DNA of 23,636 bases, taken from the IMG/VR virus record IMGVR_UViG_3300021092_000214, positions 1 through 23,636 of that record. One strand, 5' to 3'. Within the stretch, counting starts at the first letter, position 1. Every line of letters begins with the position of its first letter. Shown in pieces: positions 9,668 to 16,363 of this stretch. This stretch comes from a virus. The position numbers and the translations under genes were made by a program. Under the pieces are notes generated by a model. The model worked only from the letters and a program-made list of their open reading frames with translations. It was not told the DNA's origin and did no database searches.

Positions 9668-11572
9668 TTATAGTCTTATAAACTCGCCGTTTAAGTAGCT
9701 AGATGATACTATGTATTGTGATCCTGAGATGTCAATTCCAGAAGAAATTACATCATTAATTATATTAATATTTGATTTTGAATTATCTAGTTGTAAATAA
9801 AGATCTTGCTTTCCAATCACATCATTGGATTTTGGTATTGCAGAAAATTCAATAATATCATCACCAAAAGATTTTTTAGTTGTATTTAAAATATTTAAAG
9901 CATTTAATTTTATTTCTCCTCTATTATAATCAATAGACCCAACATTCTTTCTAACAACGACTGGTTGATTACTTGCATCCAATTTAAAGAGAAATACTGA
10001 TCCAAATCCCTCATTATGTGGAAGATCTGACAGATACACGGTTCCAGTAATACCATCTACAGTAAATCCAGAAGTTTTAAAATTATATCCACTACGATTT
10101 TTTATATGAAATTCATTACCAAAACAAATTTCATACTCCGTAAATTGCCTTAATCTAACTTTAAGATCTCTCCTCATTTGGATTGTTGTGATATTTGAGG
10201 TAATTGCAACCGCAGAGTCATCTATTAACTTTAAAAATTTACTATATTTAAATCTAGATCCATATACATTTAATTCATCAGACGCAGCAAACTTTTCTAA
10301 AGTTTGTTGTACTTGATTTTTTAAATACTCTGGAGTTCCTTGATTGCTGTTATAATATACTTTTGCATTATATTCAATGTAAAGATATTTTAAATCTATA
10401 AATTCAGGAACAATTCCAGCGACTGCGTATTTTCTGAGAGTGATTTTTAAATTATCTTTAATTGCAGTTGGTAAATAAGAACCATTTTTTGGTTTAACCG
10501 TAATATAAACCTTTCCAAATTTTGGTGGATTCAATTCTTCACCACCAAATACAGATACTGATTCAGTTTCTGGATAAATTAGGGGTATCAATGATTCATA
10601 ATCAGATGCTGTGACAGCTCTATTCTGAGAAGCGTATACTCTTGGTGCTAATTTTTTAATAGAAGCGATAGATTCAATATCAGCTCCATATCCCGCTACT
10701 TCAAGTGTTGTTAAGAGTGGTTCATCAACAGTAACAGGACTTCCATTATTATCTGCTAATCTACCAGCAAAAGAAAAATTTCGGACACCATTTGCAATTG
10801 AACCATTTGTAGTTACATAACTAACCATGATAAAATTATTATTTTTTAGTTTACTTCCAAAAGTTCCATCACCAAAGATTAATTCATACCTTTGATCCTC
10901 AATTTCATTTAGAAAAAATACATCATCTGTTGGTTTAACTGCAGTTAAATTATCTGCAAATTTATAAACTCTTGAAATATTACTATTTTTACTTTCTCTA
11001 ATAATCACTCTTATCAAGCTAGTATCAATATTATCATTGTTTAAAATAAATCTTTGGTTTTTATTTAAACTGTCAACAATAAAACTATCTTCAATATATG
11101 ATCCTTCAAAAATATCAACATTCGGGAATTCTGCAATTCCACCAGATACAGGAACTGTAACATCGTCTGGTATAGAGTAAATATAATTTATATTTGAGAA
11201 TGATACGTTTGAAGTAGCAACAATACCTTTTTTTAAGGTAATTGTGATTGGGTTGGAGGCAAATGCAGATATATCAACAAAAAAAGATATTTTAGATCTA
11301 GATGATCTAACTGATCTTGGAAGATAACCTAAATTTCTAGCAAGAGATACTACGTTCTCTCTTAGTGTTGCTCCATCCAAAAACACTTCATTAGTCAACA
11401 TATTTGCATTATATGATGTAATATAAGTGTTGTATGCTAGAGTGTCTAGCAATACACTAAAATTAGACCCATCAAAGTCATAATCTGTGTACCTACCATC
11501 AGCTCTCAAAAAGCTTTTGATAGATTCTCTTATATCGTTAAAATCTAGTGCTGATACGTTAACTATTGGCAT
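9668..11572 (-). CDS. 6: Baseplate wedge subunit gp6
   Basis: 634 aa, close to T4 gp6 (about 660 aa). The N-terminal stretch 31-86 (YDFDGSNFSVLLDTLAYNTY, then NEVFLDGATLRENV) is the most typical part of the T4 gp6/baseplate J-like family. The central block near 310-350 (NRAVTASDYESL, then YPETESVSVFGGEE) is the other hallmark. In T4, gp6 dimers form the inner ring of the baseplate wedges and bind gp25, gp53 and gp7. The ATG directly follows the gp25 stop codon (TAA then ATG), and the giant structural gene starts 5 nt after its own stop, which fits co-translation of wedge parts. No signal peptide or membrane segment is visible, as expected for a cytoplasmically assembled baseplate. Confidence 0.93.
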   Translation of the reverse strand: MPIVNVSALDFNDIRESIKSFLRADGRYTDYDFDGSNFSVLLDTLAYNTYITSYNANMLTNEVFLDGATLRENVVSLARNLGYLPRSVRSSRSKISFFVDISAFASNPITITLKKGIVATSNVSFSNINYIYSIPDDVTVPVSGGIAEFPNVDIFEGSYIEDSFIVDSLNKNQRFILNNDNIDTSLIRVIIRESKNSNISRVYKFADNLTAVKPTDDVFFLNEIEDQRYELIFGDGTFGSKLKNNNFIMVSYVTTNGSIANGVRNFSFAGRLADNNGSPVTVDEPLLTTLEVAGYGADIESIASIKKLAPRVYASQNRAVTASDYESLIPLIYPETESVSVFGGEELNPPKFGKVYITVKPKNGSYLPTAIKDNLKITLRKYAVAGIVPEFIDLKYLYIEYNAKVYYNSNQGTPEYLKNQVQQTLEKFAASDELNVYGSRFKYSKFLKLIDDSAVAITSNITTIQMRRDLKVRLRQFTEYEICFGNEFHIKNRSGYNFKTSGFTVDGITGTVYLSDLPHNEGFGSVFLFKLDASNQPVVVRKNVGSIDYNRGEIKLNALNILNTTKKSFGDDIIEFSAIPKSNDVIGKQDLYLQLDNSKSNINIINDVISSGIDISGSQYIVSSSYLNGEFIRL

Positions 11573-11974
11573 TTATCTAGTTGGTAATAATACAAATTCT
11601 AATCGTTGTGGTAGGGCATCAATTCCAACTATTAAATATGTAATTTTAACATCCATCGCCCCCTCATCATAGTTTGGAGTAATAACCGTTTCTATTAACT
11701 CTACTCTTGGTTCAAACCGATTGATTACTTCTGTTATTTGGGTTTCTATTCGTCTAGCAGTAAATAGATCAATAGTTTCAAATAATAATTTATTTACATC
11801 AGTTCCTATAGAAGGTTCAAAAAACTTTTCTCCCCGTATTGTTAAAACTAAATTTTGAACTGATCGAGCGATAGCTTGTTCATTCTTTAAAACAGCTAAG
11901 TCTCTCGTTAAAGGATTGATCTTTAACGAGAGACTAATATCCCTAAATCCAACACTAATACGCTCTAACGGCAT
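11573..11974 (-). CDS. 25: Baseplate wedge subunit gp25 (gpW/gp25 family)
   Basis: 133 aa, against 132 for T4 gp25. The family pattern is clear: FFEPSIGTDVNKLLFE around 51-66, then helix-rich TARRIETQI, then the conserved NRFEPRVE motif (EPR near 88-90), then a beta-strand tail ending VLLPTR. gp25 is the short inner baseplate protein that contacts gp6 and the sheath; it is lysozyme-like only in name and has no catalytic residues here. The ATG at 11974 lies 22 nt downstream of a perfect T4-type late promoter octamer, so gp25-gp6-giant gene probably form a late operon. Confidence 0.92.
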   Translation of the reverse strand: MPLERISVGFRDISLSLKINPLTRDLAVLKNEQAIARSVQNLVLTIRGEKFFEPSIGTDVNKLLFETIDLFTARRIETQITEVINRFEPRVELIETVITPNYDEGAMDVKITYLIVGIDALPQRLEFVLLPTR

Positions 11975-11996
11975 TATTTTGAATATTATTATGATT

Positions 11997-12004
11997 TATT
12001 TATA
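11997..12004 (-). promoter_or_regulatory. T4-type late promoter octamer
   Basis: On the minus strand this reads TATAAATA, an exact match to the T4 late promoter, which is recognised by the phage gp55/gp33 system. It sits 22 nt upstream of the gp25 start in a short gap (11975-12011) after the 83-aa gene. It would drive gp25, gp6 and the giant gene. Confidence 0.75.
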
Positions 12005-12011
12005 GTGGTTT

Positions 12012-12263
12012 TTACCACTTGTGCCCCCAATTTGGCTCAGTGCCATAAGACCAATCATCATAGTCTTCGTCATTGCGAATTTTTTCGTGAAGTTCATTTT
12101 GAACCTCAAAATCATGTTTTTTAGGGGTCTTATCATCATTTGCGATCTCTCGCAACATCTTCTTTTCTTTAGTTTCCTCAGATAATTTGTAATCTGATAC
12201 TAAACTAGTTGTTCCCCACATGCTGTACATGTAGTTAACATCACGATCCGCTGGTTTTCCCAT
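12012..12263 (-). CDS. Hypothetical protein, 83 aa, charged and hydrophilic
   Basis: No family recognised. The protein starts MGKPADRDVNYMYSMWG and becomes highly charged in the middle (EETKEKKMLREIANDD). It ends with an aromatic, acidic tail (DDWSYGTEPNWGHKW). There is no membrane segment or signal peptide, and the central part is probably helical. The start has a good Shine-Dalgarno (AGGAG about 7 nt before the ATG on the minus strand). It lies between the 153-aa gene and the gp25 late promoter, so it is probably a late gene, perhaps a minor virion or assembly protein; that role is inferred from position only. Confidence 0.75.
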   Translation of the reverse strand: MGKPADRDVNYMYSMWGTTSLVSDYKLSEETKEKKMLREIANDDKTPKKHDFEVQNELHEKIRNDEDYDDWSYGTEPNWGHKW

Positions 12264-12307
12264 TTGTTTGCTCCTGATTTGTTAAATCAGAACTTTTTAC
12301 GGGGTTG

Positions 12308-12769
12308 CTATCCCGAATTTTTGACCATTTCGTAGTCATCACCAAGAATTTCTCTCAAGTATGCATCATTCCACATGTCATAATAAGAGGTTCTTGCTAA
12401 TTTTTTACGAAAATCCTGTAATTTTTCCTTTGGTTGCGCTAAAATTAAGTTATATTTACCATTGTTGGTCTGAATTCCTTTTATATACGTCTTATAATTA
12501 CCACAGTCTTCAAAAAACTTCCATTTTGGATGTTTTGAGTTATGGTGATCCACCCAAAATTGAACTGCATCCAAATTAAAGTAGTCTTCTACAATAAAAA
12601 TGATAACATGATACCCATCAATTGGATATACTTCCTCCGCTGGACACTCTATAATTTTAAATTTGGAATTAGATGCAAATGGACACACTGCAAAACCATT
12701 TAATTCTGGTTTAAGTTTAGATACCTCTTTAATCCAATTTAAAATATATATCTCTTTATCTGAAAACAT
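12308..12769 (-). CDS. Hypothetical protein, 153 aa, with CPFA motif
   Basis: Function unknown. The N-terminal NWIKEVSKLKPELNGFAVCPFA (written here only to show Cys-Pro-Phe-Ala near 28-31) recalls DUF1415-type proteins, where a tryptophan helix is followed by CPFA, but the rest is not clearly that family. A hydrophobic strand (YHVIIFIVED near 53-62) and a helix-rich C terminus (KLARTSYYDMW, then EILGDDYEMV) suggest a small alpha/beta fold. The ATG lies 2 nt downstream of a strong terminator's T-run, so it must be transcribed by readthrough or from a promoter inside that hairpin. Confidence 0.75.
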   Translation of the reverse strand: MFSDKEIYILNWIKEVSKLKPELNGFAVCPFASNSKFKIIECPAEEVYPIDGYHVIIFIVEDYFNLDAVQFWVDHHNSKHPKWKFFEDCGNYKTYIKGIQTNNGKYNLILAQPKEKLQDFRKKLARTSYYDMWNDAYLREILGDDYEMVKNSG

Positions 12770-12771
12770 AT

Positions 12772-12803
12772 AAAAAAGAGTGCTTATTACTATTTAAGCA
12801 CTC
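12772..12803 (-). terminator. Rho-independent terminator
   Basis: Perfect 8-bp stem GAGTGCTT/AAGCACTC (12778-12785 with 12796-12803) and a 10-nt loop, followed on the minus strand by six T (12777-12772). It comes 7 nt after the stop of the 46-aa gene. The loop and stem contain TTAAATAG on the minus strand, loosely like a late promoter core. Confidence 0.85.
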
Positions 12804-12810
12804 TAAGATA

Positions 12811-12951
12811 TTAACCTTGTCCTCTATACCTCTTCCGTGCCCCGTTACGAGACGTTGCGGCGTACTTAGTATGTTTACCTGTCCCTTGACGAGTTTTTTT
12901 GGGTTTTGATTCAATAACAATTTTATTAGTCAGTGAAGGTCTTTTTGCCAT
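12811..12951 (-). CDS. Small very basic protein, 46 aa
   Basis: Begins MAKRPSLTNKIVIESKPKKT and ends RKRYRGQG. About a third of the residues are Lys or Arg and there is no hydrophobic core segment, which suggests a nucleic-acid-binding or unstructured peptide. The ATG follows the previous stop by 2 nt and a strong terminator follows its own stop, so it is the last gene of the 53-aa/glycosyltransferase/56-aa transcript. I recall similar tiny basic ORFs in T4-like cyanophages, but no function is known to me. Confidence 0.7.
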   Translation of the reverse strand: MAKRPSLTNKIVIESKPKKTRQGTGKHTKYAATSRNGARKRYRGQG

Positions 12952-12953
12952 AG

Positions 12954-13124
12954 TTAAGATTCAAATAATGGTTCAAGTGAAATTAAATTAGGGTCGATAT
13001 CTTCCCCCGAGAAAAAGCGTTCAGAGAACTCTTGAAGAATATCAGTACAGTCTTCAAGAGTCATATCCTTATATAATGCTCTACCATTATAACACACGTT
13101 ATAAAGTTTCTCAGAGGTACTCAT
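12954..13124 (-). CDS. Small acidic protein, 56 aa
   Basis: Starts MSTSEKLYNVCYNGRALYKD and continues with an acidic helical part (LEDCTDILQEFSERF). It is placed directly between its neighbours: 1 nt after the glycosyltransferase stop and 2 nt before the next ATG. That tight packing is the main reason to believe it is real. The first ~20 residues look like a short beta hairpin followed by helices. Function unknown. Confidence 0.72.
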   Translation of the reverse strand: MSTSEKLYNVCYNGRALYKDMTLEDCTDILQEFSERFFSGEDIDPNLISLEPLFES

Positions 13125-13125
13125 A

Positions 13126-13911
13126 TCAAATCACACGAGTCTTCTCGTGACCAACACGAATCCGTGGATCGCACCAGGTTTCAATGCCTGCCTCTTTGGC
13201 ATCCAGACAGAACGATACGTCCTCTCCACACATATCCTGAACTGCGCCAGATTCAAAGACTTGCATCTTAGGAGCAAACCAAGGATACTCAAGACGCTCA
13301 AAGACACCGTTACGAATCATAACCCAACCAAAACCTGTGTAATCCACGGTGAATGGTTTACGTCTCTTTGCCATAGATTCAGTGGTCTCATGATTCATAA
13401 CACCACCGTTCTTACGGAAGTCATCCTCATCCAACCAGTGAGCAACTGAGGTTGTTACCCCATCTTCAGTGGCATACCATCCAGCAACGATCTCTTTTTC
13501 TTCTTGAGGAATACCGTCTTTATCTGGTCCAGGTACTGCGAGATCGCACAATTGCCAGAATTTTTCTGTGTTGAACACAATGTCATTATCAATCCAAAGT
13601 TGGTAATCATATTGCAGTTTACCATCCCAAGGAATTTGCTTTGGTCCACGAAGAACGTTTGCACCAAGACATTTGCAACGTGCAAAGTTAACCATGGAAG
13701 AATAGTCTTGAGAGATCTGAATACTCATTCCATTCTGCACAAGGTCAAAACAGAGTTGTACAAATGATTTTAAAAATTGATAGGAACAACCACGTCCTGG
13801 AAGACAAAAGACAATACTCTTGCCTCGCATCCTCTCTCTAATTGCATCATAGTCCCAATCCTCCTTAGGTTGCGTAGGAGCAGTGGCTTTTACAGTGAAT
13901 CCTTTTGCCAT
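13126..13911 (-). CDS. GT-A-type glycosyltransferase
   Basis: 261 aa. A DxD-type metal/nucleotide-sugar motif is seen at LWIDNDIVF (Asp-Asn-Asp 108-110). A GFGWVMIR segment is near 193-200, an acidic catalytic-type motif GEDVSFCLDAKEAG at 229-242, and a C-terminal His in RVGHEK at 255. This order (DxD, GFG, ED, H) is typical of small GT-A/GT2-like enzymes carried by phages. It would transfer a sugar from a nucleotide sugar onto an unknown acceptor such as a virion protein, modified DNA or host surface glycan. It lies in the late cluster, which favours virion glycosylation, but this is inference. No membrane segment is visible. Confidence 0.8.
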   Translation of the reverse strand: MAKGFTVKATAPTQPKEDWDYDAIRERMRGKSIVFCLPGRGCSYQFLKSFVQLCFDLVQNGMSIQISQDYSSMVNFARCKCLGANVLRGPKQIPWDGKLQYDYQLWIDNDIVFNTEKFWQLCDLAVPGPDKDGIPQEEKEIVAGWYATEDGVTTSVAHWLDEDDFRKNGGVMNHETTESMAKRRKPFTVDYTGFGWVMIRNGVFERLEYPWFAPKMQVFESGAVQDMCGEDVSFCLDAKEAGIETWCDPRIRVGHEKTRVI

Positions 13912-13959
13912 ATCTTAAAAGTTTTATCAGGTCAATTCTAACGTTTAGTCTTTAGTTTG

Positions 13960-14121
13960 TCAATAGGAACACTCTACCATAAGTTGTCGATTTACTTCGA
14001 CTTCCTCATAGTCAAATTCCTTCCCTTTGAGTTCTTTCCATTTCTCTATGAATTCATCTTCAGAGAGAACAGCATCAATACAATGGTTATCTTTGTCGTA
14101 GATGTGATAAACTTTGTCCAT
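13960..14121 (-). CDS. Small hypothetical protein, 53 aa
   Basis: Begins MDKVYHIYDKDNHCIDAVLS and ends VNRQLMVECSY. It is mixed charged and likely a compact beta-hairpin plus helix (EDEFIEKWKEL). The start is well supported: AGAGGA Shine-Dalgarno about 9 nt upstream and a CATAAATA late-promoter octamer a further 15 nt or so upstream. It is first in the transcript that continues into the glycosyltransferase. Function unknown. Confidence 0.78.
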   Translation of the reverse strand: MDKVYHIYDKDNHCIDAVLSEDEFIEKWKELKGKEFDYEEVEVNRQLMVECSY

Positions 14122-14144
14122 ATTAAATCCTCTTGACTCCCAAG

Positions 14145-14152
14145 TATTTATG
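14145..14152 (-). promoter_or_regulatory. T4-type late promoter octamer
   Basis: Reads CATAAATA on the minus strand, one base from TATAAATA, 23 nt before the 53-aa gene start. It probably initiates the late transcript 14121 to 12811, which ends at the terminator near 12790. Confidence 0.6.
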
Positions 14153-14183
14153 GCATAACTAGTAATACCTTTGTGATTATAGC

Positions 14184-14876
14184 ATGTATAAAAATAAAGT
14201 CATTAATCACAAATACTATCAGTGCTATGATGTATTTGACTCAAAAACTATTGATGACTTATTAGAGAGTTGTGATAAACATTTTAAATTCAATTCTAAT
14301 TCAAATGCCAAAGCAACAGATCTATATCAAATCACAAACTGTATCATGGATTGTCATGGATTGCATTTAACAGATAGTCTCATCTATCCTTATTGTCAAC
14401 CATATTGGAATACTTTTTGTAAAACAGTATGTGAAAAAGTAAAAGAATATCTCTTACTAGTTTATCCAGAATTATTGAAACCAAAATGGAAACATAAAAG
14501 TATTTTATCTACAGGATATCAAGTCTTCCCACATTCTTGTTGGGCGATTAAAATTTTAGCAGATAAAAGAAGAAGACCTATATGTGACTTAGAAAGAAGT
14601 GTAGACTCCCTATGGCCCGAAGATACATTTATCACCGCAATTTATTATTTAAAGAATACAAGTATTGGTAACGGAACCGTTGTAAAATATAATAAATCTC
14701 AGTATTATAAAAGTGATGGTGCAGAGAACTCTCTGTTTATCTTTAGAGATTCTAAGTTTGGTGAATACATTCCATATAAAGACGATGAAGAAAAAATCGT
14801 AATTCGTTTTGAATTTTGTATTCTTGATAAACCTCATAATGTCCCTTGGACATCTCCGAGAATCGTTGGACCCTGA
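14184..14876 (+). CDS. Hypothetical protein, 230 aa; possible degenerate 2-oxoglutarate oxygenase-like fold
   Basis: The only plus-strand gene in the window. The C-terminal half (ITAIYYLKNTSIGNGTVVKY near 153-172, SLFIFRDS, then KIVIRFEF) has the spacing of the double-stranded beta-helix strands of phage 2OG-Fe(II) oxygenases. I cannot find the HxD...H metal ligands: the usual second His position reads FGEYIPY. The N-terminal half is helical and Cys-rich (about eight Cys). It could be an inactive relative or an unrelated beta protein, so I leave the name open. The ATG at 14184 has no clear Shine-Dalgarno. It is divergent from the 53-aa gene, sharing a short intergenic region (14122-14183). 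Confidence 0.7.
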   Translation: MYKNKVINHKYYQCYDVFDSKTIDDLLESCDKHFKFNSNSNAKATDLYQITNCIMDCHGLHLTDSLIYPYCQPYWNTFCKTVCEKVKEYLLLVYPELLKPKWKHKSILSTGYQVFPHSCWAIKILADKRRRPICDLERSVDSLWPEDTFITAIYYLKNTSIGNGTVVKYNKSQYYKSDGAENSLFIFRDSKFGEYIPYKDDEEKIVIRFEFCILDKPHNVPWTSPRIVGP

Positions 14877-15062
14877 GTGGGAAATTTTTTTCTGAAAAAT
14901 TTTTCAGATGAAAGTGAAATCACTCACTCGATTTGTCACCTCTGTAGGTTAGGGTAGTTAACGATTTTATATACGGCGCAGGGCGCGGCATTAGTATAAC
15001 TTATGGAACGAATTAACTGTCATAACGAGATCTGATGAATGGATGTGTCCGCACGAAAGTAT
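14877..15062. other. Non-coding gap between the plus-strand gene and the small-gene array
   Basis: I see no convincing gene here. Directly after the plus-strand stop there is a perfect 16-bp palindrome CTGAAAAATTTTTCAG (14892-14907), a weak terminator candidate. The rest contains a short GC-rich patch near 14974-14989 and no tRNA-like or promoter-like structure I can defend. Confidence 0.5.
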
Positions 15063-15088
15063 AAAAAACCCCCTCACGAATGAGGGGG
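15063..15088 (-). terminator. Strong rho-independent terminator
   Basis: Perfect 8-bp GC-rich stem CCCCCTCA/TGAGGGGG with a 4-nt loop (15069-15088), followed on the minus strand by six T. It ends transcription of the 56-aa gene, 11 nt after its stop, and closes the whole small-gene array. Confidence 0.9.
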
Positions 15089-15099
15089 CAAAGTGTTAA

Positions 15100-15270
15100 T
15101 CAGGGCAGGCAACCTTTGTCGTCAAGTATACCAATGCTTAGGACATTGTTATACAAACCAACGTAGAATCTGCCGATTGATAACCCAAACTGCTCATCAT
15201 CTTTCCCCGCTTGAGTATCAACGCCGAGGTAGAAGAATTCAGCGATTGAGAGAGAAGTTGCGAATTTCAT
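15100..15270 (-). CDS. Hypothetical protein, 56 aa
   Basis: I prefer the start at 15270 (MKFATSLSIAEFFYLGVDTQ). The frame opens at 15327, but that first ATG would put a stable G6/C6 hairpin inside the coding sequence. The product is small, with a hydrophobic strand-rich C-terminal half (GRFYVGLYNNVLSIGILDD). It is followed by a strong terminator. No function recognised. Confidence 0.6.
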   Translation of the reverse strand: MKFATSLSIAEFFYLGVDTQAGKDDEQFGLSIGRFYVGLYNNVLSIGILDDKGCLP

Positions 15271-15296
15271 TGTGGTGATGATAGTGTGAACGTAGA

Positions 15297-15316
15297 GGGG
15301 GGATTGTGTCCCCCCC
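15297..15316. other. Very stable G6/C6 hairpin between two small genes
   Basis: GGGGGG (15297-15302), a 7-nt loop and CCCCCC make a stem without a T-run. It lies between the winged-helix gene stop (15328) and the 56-aa gene start (15270). It may be a 3'-end stabiliser, an attenuator, or part of the leader of the 56-aa gene. Confidence 0.55.
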
Positions 15317-15327
15317 GATTGTATCAT

Positions 15328-15582
15328 TCACATCATGGCGGCGGCGATTCTGTCACGCTTGCGGATCTGCTCAAAGTTAACAAACCACAGATCCCGCTTG
15401 CCATTATCGGCACGGGTTGCACTCAGAACGCCATCCGTTTCCAGATCGACCATAAGGGCGTGAATAGTGCCCTTATGGCGGCGGGGGTCAAGACCAAACG
15501 AGCGCACAAGGTCGCTGCAGGTCAGGGGTCCGTCGTTGATCAGGCGGGAGCGGATGGCGGTGCGGATGATGGTTTTGATCAT
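15328..15582 (-). CDS. Small winged helix-turn-helix protein, candidate regulator
   Basis: 84 aa. The fold order fits a winged helix: helix 1 (IIRTAIRSRLI), helix-turn-helix around 19-46 (LTCSDLVRSFGLDP, then TIHALMVDLETDG), and a beta wing (GVLSATRADNGKRDLWFVN). A basic patch (DPRRHKG) sits at the expected recognition helix. It probably binds DNA as a small transcription factor; its target is unknown. The 44-bp repeat ends 13 nt before its ATG, exactly as at the 58-aa gene, so both may be under the same control. The stop is followed by the G6/C6 hairpin. Confidence 0.7.
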   Translation of the reverse strand: MIKTIIRTAIRSRLINDGPLTCSDLVRSFGLDPRRHKGTIHALMVDLETDGVLSATRADNGKRDLWFVNFEQIRKRDRIAAAMM

Positions 15583-15595
15583 CAGTCTGATGGGG

Positions 15596-15639
15596 TTGCG
15601 CGAGGTCCGTTTGCCTCGCTTGAATGTATCCTAGAGGGT
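15596..15639. repeat. 44-bp direct repeat, copy 1 (5' leader of the winged-helix gene)
   Basis: Identical over 44 bp to 16320-16363. It contains the inverted repeat GCGAGG/CCTCGC. Copy 1 begins on the minus strand at the stop codon of the 54-aa gene and ends 13 nt before the winged-helix ATG. Confidence 0.9.
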
Positions 15640-15803
15640 CAGGCGCTCACGGGAGCGGGTTTGTCACAATCTGAAATAATGTTGACTTGCTCAAAAAATT
15701 GCATCCATTCATCATCACTTAGGGTGGTGCAATTCTTTTCTACAAGCTCAGCGATTCTTTCAGCGGGAAGTTTATACCGAAGGCGGGAGGGATAGTGTGT
15801 CAC
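15639..15803 (-). CDS. Hypothetical protein, 54 aa, GTG start
   Basis: This frame has no upstream ATG, so a GTG at 15803 is the best start. The product (SRLRYKLPAERIAELVEKNC, then TLSDDEWMQFFEQV) has the amphipathic, acidic helical look of neighbouring array proteins. No Shine-Dalgarno is visible, so the start is uncertain. The stop touches the 44-bp repeat. Function unknown. Confidence 0.5.
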   Translation of the reverse strand: MTHYPSRLRYKLPAERIAELVEKNCTTLSDDEWMQFFEQVNIISDCDKPAPVSA

Positions 15804-15882
15804 TGTGTTGAAATTAGGTTTGCTGTAGTGTGCAGAATGTTGGCGGTGCTGTTTCTAACTGTAGGAGACATTAGAAACATCA

Positions 15883-15918
15883 CCACAAAAATGATGGTGA
15901 AAGTTCTCATTTTTGTGG
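15883..15918 (-). terminator. 12-bp hairpin overlapping a stop codon
   Basis: CCACAAAAATGA (15883-15894) pairs perfectly with TCATTTTTGTGG (15907-15918) across a 12-nt loop. On the minus strand the first arm includes the last codons and TGA stop of the 53-aa gene, so the hairpin forms right at its end. There is no long T-run; it may be a 3'-end stabiliser or a weak terminator. Confidence 0.6.
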
Positions 15919-16068
15919 CACCTTTACAGTTACAATTTCGGCGGGAGATCCGCAGGAACGATAGAACGCTGCCATGCGATCTGCCTCCTCAAATGTAGCA
16001 AACGTTTGCTCTCTCCACTCACAAGAATTGTAGGGAGTTTGGTAGCGAATCGTTACACCTAATGCCAT
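15907..16068 (-). CDS. Hypothetical protein, 53 aa
   Basis: I place the start at 16068 (MALGVTIRYQTPYNSCEWRE). The longer open frame back to 16218 would translate through a terminator hairpin. The product is a likely two-strand, one-helix mini-domain (ATFEEADRMAAFYRSCG, then VTVKVPQK). Its start context TTAACATCATG is shared with the 58-aa gene upstream. Function unknown. Confidence 0.65.
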   Translation of the reverse strand: MALGVTIRYQTPYNSCEWREQTFATFEEADRMAAFYRSCGSPAEIVTVKVPQK

Positions 16069-16089
16069 GATGTTAAGGTAGGAAAGTGT

Positions 16090-16117
16090 AAAAAATGGAG
16101 GGGGAATTTCACCCCCT
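16090..16117 (-). terminator. Rho-independent terminator
   Basis: Stem AGGGGG/CCCCCT (16099-16104 with 16112-16117), 7-nt loop, then a run of six T on the minus strand (16095-16090). It ends the 58-aa gene transcript (stop at 16131). Confidence 0.75.
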
Positions 16118-16130
16118 TGAGTGTTAAGAA

Positions 16131-16307
16131 TCAGGCGAAAACTGCCATCCAGCGAATAGGTTTGCCTGTTGTCATTCGGAAGATGTAGACAATTTGACCG
16201 TGCATTTCTACACTCCAATTAAATGCACAATCCTTTGCATGATCGAAATCATCATAGAATTCTGCGACCGCTTCATTGAACTTGAATTCAGAAGAAATTG
16301 CCCACAT
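16131..16307 (-). CDS. Hypothetical protein, 58 aa
   Basis: MWAISSEFKFNEAVAEFYDD, then an aromatic-rich strand part (FNWSVEMHGQIVYIFRM). It resembles the neighbouring 53-aa protein in size and in its helix-plus-strand look. The ATG is 13 nt downstream of the second 44-bp repeat copy, and a terminator follows the stop, so it looks like a single-gene cassette. Function unknown. Confidence 0.68.
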   Translation of the reverse strand: MWAISSEFKFNEAVAEFYDDFDHAKDCAFNWSVEMHGQIVYIFRMTTGKPIRWMAVFA

Positions 16308-16319
16308 GATGTTAAAGAA

Positions 16320-16363
16320 TTGCGCGAGGTCCGTTTGCCTCGCTTGAATGTATCCTAGAGGGT
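16320..16363. repeat. 44-bp direct repeat, copy 2 (5' leader of the 58-aa gene)
   Basis: Identical to 15596-15639, 724 bp away, and again ending 13 nt before an ATG. It is preceded on the minus strand by the GGGTGCCC hairpin at 16365-16383. Confidence 0.9.

Noticed and set aside
13455-13767. Frames at 13455-13685 (minus) and 13504-13767 (plus)
   Set aside because: Both overlap the glycosyltransferase, whose motifs define the real frame.
14941-15060. tRNA-like or attachment site in the gap after the plus-strand gene
   Set aside because: No GTTCRA T-loop, acceptor stem or cloverleaf could be drawn; no integrase nearby.
15271-15327. Earlier start for the 56-aa protein
   Set aside because: Would place a stable G6/C6 hairpin inside the coding region; the ATG at 15270 is better.
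15286-15795. 169-aa plus-strand frame over the winged-helix gene and 54-aa gene
   Set aside because: It crosses hairpins, repeats and two minus-strand genes; no protein-like pattern.
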